DNA of 64,000 nucleotides, taken from NCBI RefSeq assembly GCF_043195095.1, contig NZ_JBAFWN010000006.1, one strand, 5' to 3'. A model generated the notes under the pieces. The model was not told where the DNA came from, did not search any database, and worked only from the letters and a program-made list of their open reading frames with translations. Shown in pieces: positions 56,110-64,000 of the stretch; within the stretch, counting starts at the first letter, position 1; the number at the start of each line of letters is the position of its first letter. The position numbers and the translations under genes were made by a program. The stretch comes from NCEH01 sp043195095. GTDB taxonomy: Bacteria; Pseudomonadota; Alphaproteobacteria; Rhizobiales; Xanthobacteraceae.

Positions 56110-56461
56110 GCCCGGCCCCGCGACAGGAAGCCGGCGGCAGCGCCGCCGGTTTCCCAACCGAACGCACCGCGAGAAAGCTGAGGCGCGCCTGTCCGCTGGG
56201 CCGTGCCTCACTGCGGCCGCAGCTTGCGGCAATGCTGCTCGGCGGCATGGCGTACCGGCCCTGGCGGGCCTTCACCGACCCGGCATTGCGGCGGCTTCGC
56301 GCAGGCCCATCCGCCGCCCCCGTGCCCCTGAAGTCGTTGCACCGCAGCATGTTTCGCCGCCTCGGGGGTATTGCACCCCAGGCTAGCATACAGTACACAG
56401 TATTTCACCGACGGCGCGCGCCCGCCAGAAGGCGCAGGCCACAGGGAAGGGAACAAAGGTC
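56110..56461 (+). promoter_or_regulatory. Intergenic region with candidate GntR operator
   Basis: No gene is supported in this 352-bp gap. At 56388-56403 the element ATACAGTACACAGTAT (ATAC-N8-GTAT) lies 58 bases before the GntR start and is the most AT-rich spot of the gap. FCD-GntR proteins commonly bind such sites near their own genes. Confidence 0.45.
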
Positions 56462-57163
56462 GTGCATCAGGTCGCCGACACACCAAAGCTCAACGTGGAG
56501 CCGCTCGGCGCCTCCTCGAGCTTGCGCATGCTGGCCTATGACGCACTGAAGCGGGCCATTACCGAGATGGACATCTATGGTTCAACCGCGGAATTCCGGC
56601 TCGACGAGCGCCAGCTCTCGGAAGACCTTGGCGTAAGCCGCACCCCCATTCGCGAAGCCATGACGGTGCTGGAGCAGGAAGGCTTCGTGCGCTCCGTGCC
56701 GCGGCGCGGCATCTTCGTGGTGCGCAAGACCAAGCGCGAAATTCTCGAAATGATCACCGTGTGGGCCGCCCTGGAAGGCATGGCCGCGCACCTCGCCGCG
56801 ACCCGCGCGAGCGCCGCCGACCTCAAGAGCCTGCGCCGCCTGTTCAACGATTTCGAACAGGAGCCGCCGCACGCCCACACCAACGAATATTCCCAGGCCA
56901 ATATCGCGTTCCACCAGGCCATCATCCGCATGGGCGGCTGCAACCTGATCGTGGACATGACGCAGAACCTGCTGCTGCACATGCGGGCCATACGCGCGGT
57001 CTCGATCCGCCAGGAAAACCGGCTGGAAACCTCGATCCGCGAGCACACGGCGATCATCGACGCGCTCGAAAGCCGCGACCCGGAGCGCGCCGAGCGCCTG
57101 GTGCGCGAGCACACGCTGGGCCTTGCGGCTCATGTCGAGAAACACGGAGTTTTTCCCGAATAG
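56462..57163 (+). CDS. GntR family regulator with FCD domain
   Basis: A 233-residue regulator: an N-terminal winged helix (RLDERQLSEDLGVSRTPIREAMTVLEQEGFVRSVPRRGIFVVRKT) and a C-terminal all-helical FCD domain with metal-ligand residues (FHQAIIRMGG, IREHTAIIDALESRDPERAERLVREH). FCD regulators respond to carboxylic acids. GTG at 56462 is the start, after AAAGG. It stands directly before the oxalate genes on the same strand and is the best candidate for controlling them. Confidence 0.92.
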   Translation: MHQVADTPKLNVEPLGASSSLRMLAYDALKRAITEMDIYGSTAEFRLDERQLSEDLGVSRTPIREAMTVLEQEGFVRSVPRRGIFVVRKTKREILEMITVWAALEGMAAHLAATRASAADLKSLRRLFNDFEQEPPHAHTNEYSQANIAFHQAIIRMGGCNLIVDMTQNLLLHMRAIRAVSIRQENRLETSIREHTAIIDALESRDPERAERLVREHTLGLAAHVEKHGVFPE

Positions 57164-57210
57164 GCCGCGCGCGGCCGGGCGGGAAATTGGACATCGCAAG
57201 GAGACGCGAT

Positions 57211-57357
57211 ATGTCAACGACGGGCATCACGAAGAGCGAGGCCATCGGGCGCGAACCGCCCCGGGGTTCGCTCGGCGCCGGCCGTTTCGTCACACGGGAC
57301 GAAGGCCGTCGCATCATGAACGCCCGTCCTGAGCGGGGCGCGGACAGCGCGCTCTAG
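57211..57357 (+). CDS. Small ORF of the oxalate cluster, 48 residues
   Basis: ATG at 57211 has AAGGAG eight bases upstream, one of the best ribosome-binding sites in the window. The product is basic and Gly/Arg-rich (MSTTGITKSEAIGREPPRGS...FVTRDEGRRIMNARPERGADSAL), without a membrane helix or known domain. It lies 47 bases after the GntR stop and 50 before oxc, on the same strand, so it is probably part of the oxc transcript. Its function is unknown. Confidence 0.6.
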   Translation: MSTTGITKSEAIGREPPRGSLGAGRFVTRDEGRRIMNARPERGADSAL

Positions 57358-57407
57358 GACTCCATCACCGAATCGGTACAGCCAAAGATTTTCCGGGAGG
57401 AAGCGGA

Positions 57408-59150
57408 ATGTCCGCAATAGCACAGGTCATCGACGCGAATACCGCCGACGCCGGCACGGAACGGGAACTGACGGATGGGTTCCATCTCGTCATCGACGCG
57501 CTGAAGCTCAACGGCATCGAAACCATCTATGGCGTGCCGGGCATTCCGATTACGGACCTCGGCCGCATGGCGCAGGCCGAAGGCATCCGCGTGGTCTCGT
57601 TCCGTCATGAGCAGAACGCCGGCAATGCCGCCGCGATCGCCGGCTTCCTCACCAAGAAACCCGGCGTCTGCCTCACGGTTTCCGCGCCCGGCTTCCTGAA
57701 CGGCCTGACCGCGCTGGCGAACGCCACCACCAATTGCTTCCCGATGATCCTGATCTCGGGTTCGTCCGAGCGCGAGATCGTCGACCTCCAGCAGGGCGAT
57801 TATGAGGAGATGGACCAGCTGGCCATCGCCAAGCCGCTCTGCAAGGCCGCGTTCCGCGTTCTGCACGCCGCCGATATCGGCATCGGCGTTGCCCGCGCGA
57901 TCCGCGCCGCCGTGTCCGGCCGTCCGGGCGGCGTCTATCTTGACCTGCCCGCCAAGCTGTTCTCGCAGATCATGGATGCGGAAGCCGGCGCGAAGTCGCT
58001 GGTGAAGGTGATCGACCCCGCGCCCGCCCAGCTCCCCGGCGCCGAAGCGGTGCAGCGCGCGCTGGACGTGCTGAAGGGCGCCAAGCGTCCGCTCATCATC
58101 CTCGGCAAGGGCGCCGCCTATGCCCAGGCCGATGACGCGATACGCGCCCTCATCGAGAAGAGCGGCATCCCCTTCCTGCCCATGAGCATGGCCAAGGGCC
58201 TGCTGCCCGACACCCATCCCCAGTCGGCCGGCGCCGCGCGCTCGACCGTGCTGAAGGACAGCGACGTGGTGGTGCTCATCGGCGCCCGCCTCAACTGGCT
58301 GCTGTCGCACGGCAAGGGCAAGACCTGGGGCGATGCGCCCAAGAAGTTCATCCAGATCGACATCGAGCCGAAGGAGATGGATTCCAACGTCGAGATCGTC
58401 GCGCCGCTGGTGGGCGACATCGGCTCCGTGGTCTCCGCCTTGCTGGCCGGCATCGACGACAAGTGGCCGGCGCCCCCGGCCGACTGGATCAACACCATCG
58501 TCACCAAGCGCGACGACAATATCGCCAAGATGGCGCCGCGCCTGATGAAGAATTCTTCCCCCATGGACTTCCACGGGGCGCTGGGCGCGCTGCGCACCGT
58601 CATCAAGGAGCGGCCCGACGCGATCCTGGTCAATGAGGGCGCCAACACCCTCGACCTCGCGCGCGGCATCATCGACATGTACCAGCCGCGCAAGCGCCTG
58701 GACGTTGGCACCTGGGGCGTGATGGGCATCGGCATGGGCTTCGCCGTTGCCGCCGCCATCGAGACCGGCAAGCCGGTGCTCGCGGTGGAAGGCGACAGCG
58801 CGTTCGGCTTCTCCGGCATGGAGGTGGAGACCATCTGCCGCTACAACCTGCCGGTCTGCATCGTCATCTTCAACAATAACGGCATCTATCGCGGCCTCGA
58901 TACCGACCCGACCGGCCGCGATCCCGGCACCACGGTGTTCGTGAAGGACAGCCGCTACGACAAGATGATGGAGGCCTTCGGCGGCGTCGGCGTCAATGTG
59001 ACGACCCCGGACGAGCTGAAGCGCGCCGTGGACGAAGCCATGGACAGCGGCAAGCCCACCCTCATCAATGCGGTGATCGACCCCGCCGCCGGCACCGAAA
59101 GCGGACGCATCGGCAATCTGAACCCGCAAAGCGTGGTCAAGAAGAAGTAG
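57408..59150 (+). CDS. oxc: Oxalyl-CoA decarboxylase
   Basis: A 580-residue thiamine-diphosphate enzyme that converts oxalyl-CoA to formyl-CoA and CO2. The cofactor-activating Glu is Glu68 (FRHEQNAGNAAAIAG); the TPP/Mg motif is VEGDSAFGFSGMEVETICRYN...FNNNGIY (about 463-495), and YGVPGIPITDLGR at the N-terminus is specific for Oxc within the acetolactate-synthase-like family. The C-terminus ends in Lys residues that fit the ADP/CoA regulatory region. Length agrees with the Oxalobacter enzyme (about 570). GGGAGGAAG precedes the ATG. frc follows after 124 bases. Confidence 0.97.
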   Translation: MSAIAQVIDANTADAGTERELTDGFHLVIDALKLNGIETIYGVPGIPITDLGRMAQAEGIRVVSFRHEQNAGNAAAIAGFLTKKPGVCLTVSAPGFLNGLTALANATTNCFPMILISGSSEREIVDLQQGDYEEMDQLAIAKPLCKAAFRVLHAADIGIGVARAIRAAVSGRPGGVYLDLPAKLFSQIMDAEAGAKSLVKVIDPAPAQLPGAEAVQRALDVLKGAKRPLIILGKGAAYAQADDAIRALIEKSGIPFLPMSMAKGLLPDTHPQSAGAARSTVLKDSDVVVLIGARLNWLLSHGKGKTWGDAPKKFIQIDIEPKEMDSNVEIVAPLVGDIGSVVSALLAGIDDKWPAPPADWINTIVTKRDDNIAKMAPRLMKNSSPMDFHGALGALRTVIKERPDAILVNEGANTLDLARGIIDMYQPRKRLDVGTWGVMGIGMGFAVAAAIETGKPVLAVEGDSAFGFSGMEVETICRYNLPVCIVIFNNNGIYRGLDTDPTGRDPGTTVFVKDSRYDKMMEAFGGVGVNVTTPDELKRAVDEAMDSGKPTLINAVIDPAAGTESGRIGNLNPQSVVKKK

Positions 59151-59274
59151 TCCGGTCTTTCCGCGAGAGCGGGCGGGGCCGAAGGTCCCGCCCATCCCCT
59201 TCACCCGCGTCGATAACCAACGAACAAGACCAAGCGTTGCTTAAGGCGCGCGCGGAGAGGAAAAGAGGAAATAG

Positions 59275-60552
59275 ATGGCCAAGGCTCTGGACGGTGTCCG
59301 CATTCTCGATTTCACCCATGTCCAGTCGGGACCGACTTGCACCCAGCTGCTCGCCTGGTTCGGCGCGGATGTGATCAAGGTTGAGCGCCCCGGCGAGGGC
59401 GACGTGACGCGCACCCAGCTGCGCGACGTGCCCAATGCCGACAGCCTCTATTTCACGATGCTGAATTCCAACAAGCGGTCCATCACGCTCGACACCAAGA
59501 ACAAGGAGGGCAAGCGCGTCCTCGAGGAATTGGTGAAGGTGTGCGACGTGCTGGTGGAGAATTTCGCTCCCGGCGCGCTGGACCGCATGGGCTTCACCTG
59601 GGAGCGTCTCCAGGAACTCAATCCGCGCCTCATCGTGGCGTCCGTGAAGGGCTTCGGCCCCGGCCCGTTCGAGGATTGCAAGGTCTATGAGAACGTCGCC
59701 CAGTGCACCGGCGGCTCCGCCTCCACCACCGGCTTCCGCGACGGCCTGCCGCTGGTGACCGGCGCGCAGATCGGCGACAGCGGCACCGGCCTGCACCTCG
59801 CGCTCGGCATCGTCACCGCGCTGTTCCAGCGCGAGCACACGGGCCGGGGACAGAAGGTGCTCTGCGCCATGCAGGACAGCGTGCTGAACCTGTGCCGCGT
59901 GAAGATGCGCGACCAGCAGCGCCTCGCGCGTGGCCCGCTGCGCGAATACAGCCAGTTCGGCGAGGACATCCCCTTCGGCGACACCGTCCCCCGCGCCGGC
60001 AATGATTCCGGCGGCGGCCAGCCCGGGCGCATCCTGCGCTGCAAGGGCTGGGAGCATGACGACAACGCCTATCTCTATTTCATCACCCAGGCCCCGGTCT
60101 GGGAGAAGATCTGCGACGTGATCGGCGAGCCCACCTGGAAGACCCATCCGGACTATGCGACCGCCGCCGCGCGCCTGCCGCATCTCAACGAGATCTTCAC
60201 GCGCATCGAAGCCTGGACCATGGCCCACACCAAGTTCGAGGCCATGGACGTGCTCAACAAATACGACATCCCCTGCGGGCCGATCCTTTCCATGAAGGAG
60301 ATCGCCGAGGACAAGTCGCTCTATGCCACCGGGACGCTGGTGGAGGTGGAGCACCCGGTACGCGGCGCCTATTTGACCGTCGGCAACCCGATCAAGCTGT
60401 CGGACAATGAGGTGCCGGTGGAGCGCTCGCCGCTGCTCGGCGAGCATACCGACGATGTGCTGGCCAATGTGCTGGGCTTCGACGCCGACCGGATCGCGGC
60501 GGTGAAGCAGTCCGGCGCGGTCGGCGAGCCGTTCCGCCAGGCTGCGGAATAG
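59275..60552 (+). CDS. frc: Formyl-CoA:oxalate CoA-transferase, paralogue 1
   Basis: A 425-residue class III CoA-transferase that makes oxalyl-CoA from oxalate. The nucleophilic Asp is Asp168 in AQIGDSGTGLHL, Gln17 (LDFTHVQSGP) is present, and position 48 is Gln where the Oxalobacter enzyme has Trp. The flexible glycine loop reads NDSGGGQP, with Ser in place of the first Gly of the usual GGGGQ. AGAGGAAA precedes the ATG. It follows oxc and probably shares its transcript. Its CoA donor may be formyl-CoA, completing a cycle with Oxc. Confidence 0.95.
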   Translation: MAKALDGVRILDFTHVQSGPTCTQLLAWFGADVIKVERPGEGDVTRTQLRDVPNADSLYFTMLNSNKRSITLDTKNKEGKRVLEELVKVCDVLVENFAPGALDRMGFTWERLQELNPRLIVASVKGFGPGPFEDCKVYENVAQCTGGSASTTGFRDGLPLVTGAQIGDSGTGLHLALGIVTALFQREHTGRGQKVLCAMQDSVLNLCRVKMRDQQRLARGPLREYSQFGEDIPFGDTVPRAGNDSGGGQPGRILRCKGWEHDDNAYLYFITQAPVWEKICDVIGEPTWKTHPDYATAAARLPHLNEIFTRIEAWTMAHTKFEAMDVLNKYDIPCGPILSMKEIAEDKSLYATGTLVEVEHPVRGAYLTVGNPIKLSDNEVPVERSPLLGEHTDDVLANVLGFDADRIAAVKQSGAVGEPFRQAAE

Positions 60553-61110
60553 ATTTCAACGGGGCGACGGGGTCCGCAGGACCGCGCCGCCCTCGGCCTT
60601 CGCCCGCTCCGGCTTGCCGGGGCAGGCATCTGGCAGATGAACGGCCGGCGCGACAGTGGCGGCCAGGAACAGGTGGCGATTATCGCCGAGAGAATGAGAC
60701 GATGCATCCGCATGTGAGTCCGGCCGCGCTCGCGGCATCCTGCGCCGGCGCGATCATCGCACCGGCCCCGCGCATGGTCCCCGCCGGGCTTCGCCCGGCC
60801 CGGGTGCACCGTGCGGCGCATGCGTCATCCCCTCGCCTCTTGCGTTCCGGCCGGCCCGCCCGCGCGCTGAATGCTGCGCATCGAAGCCGAGCCTGCGCGC
60901 GCTGCAATTTGAAGAATTCCAGCTCCACCTTGCCGCTGGGTGCGGCCGGGGCGCAGCAACGGGATAAAATAAGCTAGTACAAAACTAGCGCCCCTTCCGC
61001 GCTTCAGGTCGAACGGCCAAAGCGGGGAAGGTTTTCACTTCCTGACTGGAGCCGGTTGGGCGCAGAAGGCCAGGAATAAAGTCAAACGCTCGAAAGGGAA
61101 TTCGACGATC
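60553..61110 (+). promoter_or_regulatory. Long gap between the two frc genes, with operator candidate
   Basis: No gene is supported here; a 91-codon frame (60702-60977) has low complexity and no ribosome-binding site. Near its end, in an AT-rich patch, lies a perfect inverted repeat GCTAGT-N5-ACTAGC (60973-60989), 121 bases before the second frc. The gap and the site suggest that the second frc has its own regulated promoter. Confidence 0.5.
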
Positions 61111-62361
61111 ATGAGCAAGCCACTCGAAGGCATTAAGATTATCGACTTCACGCACGTGCAGGCCGGCCCGGCCTGCACGCAGCTGCTCGCCTGGTTCGGC
61201 GCGGACGTGATCAAGGTCGAGCGTCCCGGCTCGGGCGATGTCACCCGCTCCCAGCTGCGCGACATCAGCAATGCGGACGCGCTGTACTTCACCATGCTGA
61301 ACAGCAACAAGCGCTCGCTGACGCTGGACACCAAGACCGCCGAAGGCAAGGAAGTCCTCACCAAGCTCATCAAGGAATCCGATGTGCTGGTTGAAAACTT
61401 CGGCCCCGGCGCGCTCGACCGCATGGGCTTCACCTGGGAGCACATCAACGAGCTGAACCCCGGCATGATCGTCGCGTCCGTCAAGGGCTTCAGCGACGGC
61501 CATCACTATGAAGACCTCAAGGTCTATGAGAACGTCGCGCAGTGCGCCGGCGGTGCCGCTTCCACCACCGGCTTCTGGGACGGCCCCCCCACCGTGTCCG
61601 CCGCCGCCCTGGGCGACAGCAACACCGGCATGCACCTCGCCATCGGCATCCTCACCGCCCTGCACGGCCGCAACAAGACCGGCAAGGGCCAGAAGGTCGC
61701 CGTCTCCATGCAGGACGCGGTCATCAACCTGTGCCGCGTCAAGCTGCGCGACCAGCAGCGCCTCGACCGCGTCGGCTATCTGGAGGAATACCCCCAGTAT
61801 CCGCACGGCACCTTCTCGGACGTGGTTCCCCGCGGCGGCAATGCCGGCGGCGGCGGCCAGCCCGGCTGGGTTCTGAAGTGCAAGGGCTGGGAGACCGATC
61901 CCAACGCCTATATCTACTTCACCATCCAGGGCCACGCCTGGGCGCCGATCTGCAAGGCGCTGGGCAAGGAAGAGTGGATCTCCGATCCCGCCTACAACAC
62001 CGCCGAAGCTCGCCAGGACAAGATCTTCGACATCTTCGCCTTCATCGAGAACTGGCTGTCGGACAAGACCAAGTTCGAAGCGGTGGATATCCTGCGCAAG
62101 TTCGACATCCCCTGCGCGCCCGTGCTCACCATGAAGGAAATCGCCGAGGATCCGTCCCTGCGCGAGAGCGGCACGATCGTGGAAGTCGATCACAAGGAGC
62201 GCGGCAAGTACCTCACCGTCGGCAGCCCGATCAAGTTCTCGGACACCTCGGTTGAGATCACCGGCTCCCCGCTGCTCGGCGAGCACACCGACGAAGTCCT
62301 CGCGGACCTCGGCTATAGCGAAGAGCAGATCAAGGCGCTCCACGCCGCCCGCGCGGTCTGA
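61111..62361 (+). CDS. frc: Formyl-CoA:oxalate CoA-transferase, paralogue 2
   Basis: A 416-residue class III CoA-transferase. Numbering matches the Oxalobacter enzyme: Gln17 in IDFTHVQAGP and the nucleophile Asp169 in AALGDSNTGMHL; the glycine loop NAGGGGQPG is complete. Position 48 is Gln as in paralogue 1. Long identical stretches show that both copies come from duplication, but codon use and several surface loops have diverged. CoA donor choice (formyl-CoA or succinyl-CoA) cannot be read; its linkage to a sucC gene downstream makes succinyl-CoA a candidate. Confidence 0.95.
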   Translation: MSKPLEGIKIIDFTHVQAGPACTQLLAWFGADVIKVERPGSGDVTRSQLRDISNADALYFTMLNSNKRSLTLDTKTAEGKEVLTKLIKESDVLVENFGPGALDRMGFTWEHINELNPGMIVASVKGFSDGHHYEDLKVYENVAQCAGGAASTTGFWDGPPTVSAAALGDSNTGMHLAIGILTALHGRNKTGKGQKVAVSMQDAVINLCRVKLRDQQRLDRVGYLEEYPQYPHGTFSDVVPRGGNAGGGGQPGWVLKCKGWETDPNAYIYFTIQGHAWAPICKALGKEEWISDPAYNTAEARQDKIFDIFAFIENWLSDKTKFEAVDILRKFDIPCAPVLTMKEIAEDPSLRESGTIVEVDHKERGKYLTVGSPIKFSDTSVEITGSPLLGEHTDEVLADLGYSEEQIKALHAARAV

Positions 62362-62880
62362 GGCCTGTTTCGAACCGAAGGCCTTCCGCCTTCCCGGACG
62401 GCGCGCCCCGCGTGCGCCGTCCCTCGGCCACCCACGTACCCCGGACAGGCCGCGATGCGCCGCCCGTACGCGCCGTCCGCGACATGATGCATTCCTGATC
62501 CGCGCACTGCCTTGCCGCGCTGCCGGATCGTCTTCCTCCCCGCACGCCGCCCAGCCGCTCGCGGCACCTGCCGTCGGCACGAGCACCAGCGGGGACAATG
62601 TCAGGCGTTCCCTCGTGGGACGGCGCGATGTGCGGCACTTCCCCTCCCAGGCGCGGAGGAACGGGACGAGATCGGCGTGTCGCCGGACCTGCGGGCTGAG
62701 CCTGCGGCCCGGCCCTCTCCTTGCGGGAGGCTCGGTTTGGCGAGGCCGCGCGTACGCCCAGTATGACCCTCGTCCGCCGGGCGCGTCACGCCGCCGGCAC
62801 CCATCCCGGCCCGCCGCGCACCGCGCCGAAAGCCGGAGCCGCGAACAACGCGGCCCATCCACGCAAGGGGGAACACCCTC
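62362..62880 (+). other. Intergenic region between frc 2 and sucC
   Basis: No supported gene in 519 bases. A 9-bp hairpin (GGACGGCGC / GCGCCGTCC, 62396-62422) lies 35 bases after the frc stop and may terminate its transcript. The promoter of sucC should be here, but I see no clear -35/-10 pair. Confidence 0.4.
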
Positions 62881-64000
62881 ATGAACATCCATGAATATCA
62901 GGCGAAGGCGATCCTTCGCGACTATGGCGCGCCGGTCTCGCGCGGCATCCCGGCCTTCACCCCGGAAGAGGCCGAGACGGCCGCGCGCGATCTCGGCGCG
63001 AAGGACATCGGCGGCGCCGTCGTGGTGGTGAAGTCGCAGATCCATGCCGGCGGACGCGGCAAGGGCACGTTCAAGGAATTGCCCGCCGGCGCCAAGGGCG
63101 GCGTGCGCGTGGTGCGCACCCCCGACGAGGTGAAGGCCGCTGCGCGCGAGATGCTGGGCAACACGCTCGTCACCATCCAGACCGGCCCGGCCGGCAAGCA
63201 GGTGAACCGGCTCTATATCGAAGAGGGCGCGGCGATCGAGAAGGAGTTCTACATCTCCCTGCTGGTGGACCGGGAATCCTCCCGGGTGTCGTTCGTCGTC
63301 TCCACCGAGGGCGGCATGGACATCGAGGACGTGGCTCACAATACGCCTGAGAAGATCGTGACCTTCTCTGTCGATACCGCCACCGGTATCCAGGCCCACC
63401 ACGGCCGCCGCGTCGCCGACGCGCTGGCGCTCACCGGTGATCTCGCCAAGCAGGCCCAGGCCCTCACCGCGACGCTCTATAAGGCGTTCGTGGAAAAGGA
63501 CATGGAGATGCTGGAGATCAATCCGCTGGTGGTCACCAAGGACGGCAAGCTGAAGGTGCTCGACGCCAAGGTGGGCTTCGACGGCAACGCGCTCTATCGC
63601 CATCCCGACGTCGCCGCCCTGCGCGACGAGAGCGAGGAGGACGAGAAGGAGATCGAGGCCTCCAAATACGACCTCAACTATATCACGCTCGACGGCACCA
63701 TCGGCTGCATGGTGAACGGCGCGGGCCTCGCCATGGCCACCATGGACATCATCAAGCTCTACGGCCTTGCGCCCGCGAACTTCCTGGACGTCGGCGGCGG
63801 CGCCACGAAGGAAAAGGTGACGGCGGCGTTCAAGATCATCACCGCCGATCCGGCCGTGAAGGGCATCCTGGTGAACATCTTCGGCGGCATCATGCGCTGC
63901 GACGTGATCGCGGAAGGCGTGCTGGCGGCGGTGAAGGAGGTGGGGCTCTCGGTGCCGCTGGTTGTGCGCCTCGAAGGCACGAACGTGGACCTCGGGAAAA
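62881..64000 (+). CDS. sucC: Succinyl-CoA ligase (ADP-forming) beta subunit, 3' end missing
   Basis: The frame starts at ATG 62881 (GGGGGAA upstream) and is open to the end of the window, giving 373 codons of an expected 395-400. The ATP-grasp domain starts MNIHEYQAKAILRDYGAPV; QIHAGGRGKG, EMLGNTLVTIQTGPAGKQVN, EINPLVV and NGAGLAMATMDIIKLYG, and NIFGGIMRCDVIAEG are characteristic of SucC. The pattern fits sucC better than malate thiokinase mtkA. It is separated from the usual mdh partner and stands after two frc genes. With SucD (outside) it makes or uses succinyl-CoA. Confidence 0.9.
   Translation, partial: MNIHEYQAKAILRDYGAPVSRGIPAFTPEEAETAARDLGAKDIGGAVVVVKSQIHAGGRGKGTFKELPAGAKGGVRVVRTPDEVKAAAREMLGNTLVTIQTGPAGKQVNRLYIEEGAAIEKEFYISLLVDRESSRVSFVVSTEGGMDIEDVAHNTPEKIVTFSVDTATGIQAHHGRRVADALALTGDLAKQAQALTATLYKAFVEKDMEMLEINPLVVTKDGKLKVLDAKVGFDGNALYRHPDVAALRDESEEDEKEIEASKYDLNYITLDGTIGCMVNGAGLAMATMDIIKLYGLAPANFLDVGGGATKEKVTAAFKIITADPAVKGILVNIFGGIMRCDVIAEGVLAAVKEVGLSVPLVVRLEGTNVDLGK

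Noticed and set aside
60702..60977. 91-codon frame between the two frc genes
   Set aside because: Low-complexity Ala/Arg composition, no ribosome-binding site and no domain; more likely a chance frame in GC-rich DNA.
62881..64000. Malate-CoA ligase beta subunit (mtkA) instead of sucC
   Set aside because: Long conserved stretches such as EMLGNTLVTIQTGPAGKQVN and NGAGLAMATMDIIKLYG are those of alphaproteobacterial SucC, so sucC fits better; the missing 3' end does not change this.

Overview
The window is GC-rich (roughly two thirds G+C by eye), densely coded DNA. Gene content points to an alphaproteobacterium of the Hyphomicrobiales, probably near Xanthobacteraceae: hsp20 followed by a DUF1150 gene, hpf-ptsN, a TypA/GltBD set of alphaproteobacterial type, a TorF-type porin, and an oxalate module like that of methylotrophic and autotrophic relatives. 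The family assignment is inference. The window looks chromosomal: a perfect 16-bp ParB centromere site (parS) lies at 48871-48886, and there are no insertion sequences, tRNA or rRNA genes, CRISPR arrays or phage genes.

Layout. 1-4.7 kb: the end of a hybrid histidine kinase with a coupled receiver protein, a TIM-barrel isomerase and a membrane-anchored glutamate-synthase-like FMN protein. 4.8-13.6 kb: housekeeping and stress genes (mechanosensitive channel, hsp20-DUF1150 behind an apparent ROSE RNA thermometer, ptsN, hpf, typA, a small K+-channel-like protein, DUF72). 13.7-21.3 kb: an Lrp regulator divergent from a pyruvate-dehydrogenase-E1-like enzyme, an OhrR-type regulator divergent from a DUF1348-tetR pair with twin operators, a D-2-hydroxyacid dehydrogenase and an MFS transporter.

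21.4-32.0 kb is the most unusual region. It holds two divergent operons with all three parts of a partner-switching circuit: an RsbU-like PP2C phosphatase, an RsbW-like ATPase and an RsbV-like STAS protein. With them are four related two-TM periplasmic sensor modules (one fused to an MFS transporter), a Tat-exported ABC-type binding protein, a GNAT enzyme and a Na/Pi-cotransporter-like protein. No sigma factor is present. I read it as a substrate-responsive signalling and transport system and cannot match it to a described one.

32.1-39.7 kb: an ABC uptake operon (ATPase, binding protein, two permeases) with a 3-hydroxyisobutyrate-type dehydrogenase, divergent from a GhrB-like hydroxyacid dehydrogenase. 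39.8-49.9 kb: a protease-inhibitor-like secreted protein, a TorF porin, gltB and gltD, parS and a YqaA-type membrane protein. 50.3-64 kb: an oxalate region with a PanE-family protein (candidate oxalyl-CoA reductase), an IclR regulator, a TctCBA transporter, an FCD-GntR regulator, a 48-residue small ORF with a strong ribosome-binding site, oxc, two frc paralogues and the start of a sucC gene. Together these could import oxalate, activate it to oxalyl-CoA, and either decarboxylate it (Oxc, yielding formyl-CoA for energy) or reduce it to glyoxylate (PanE-like, for carbon).
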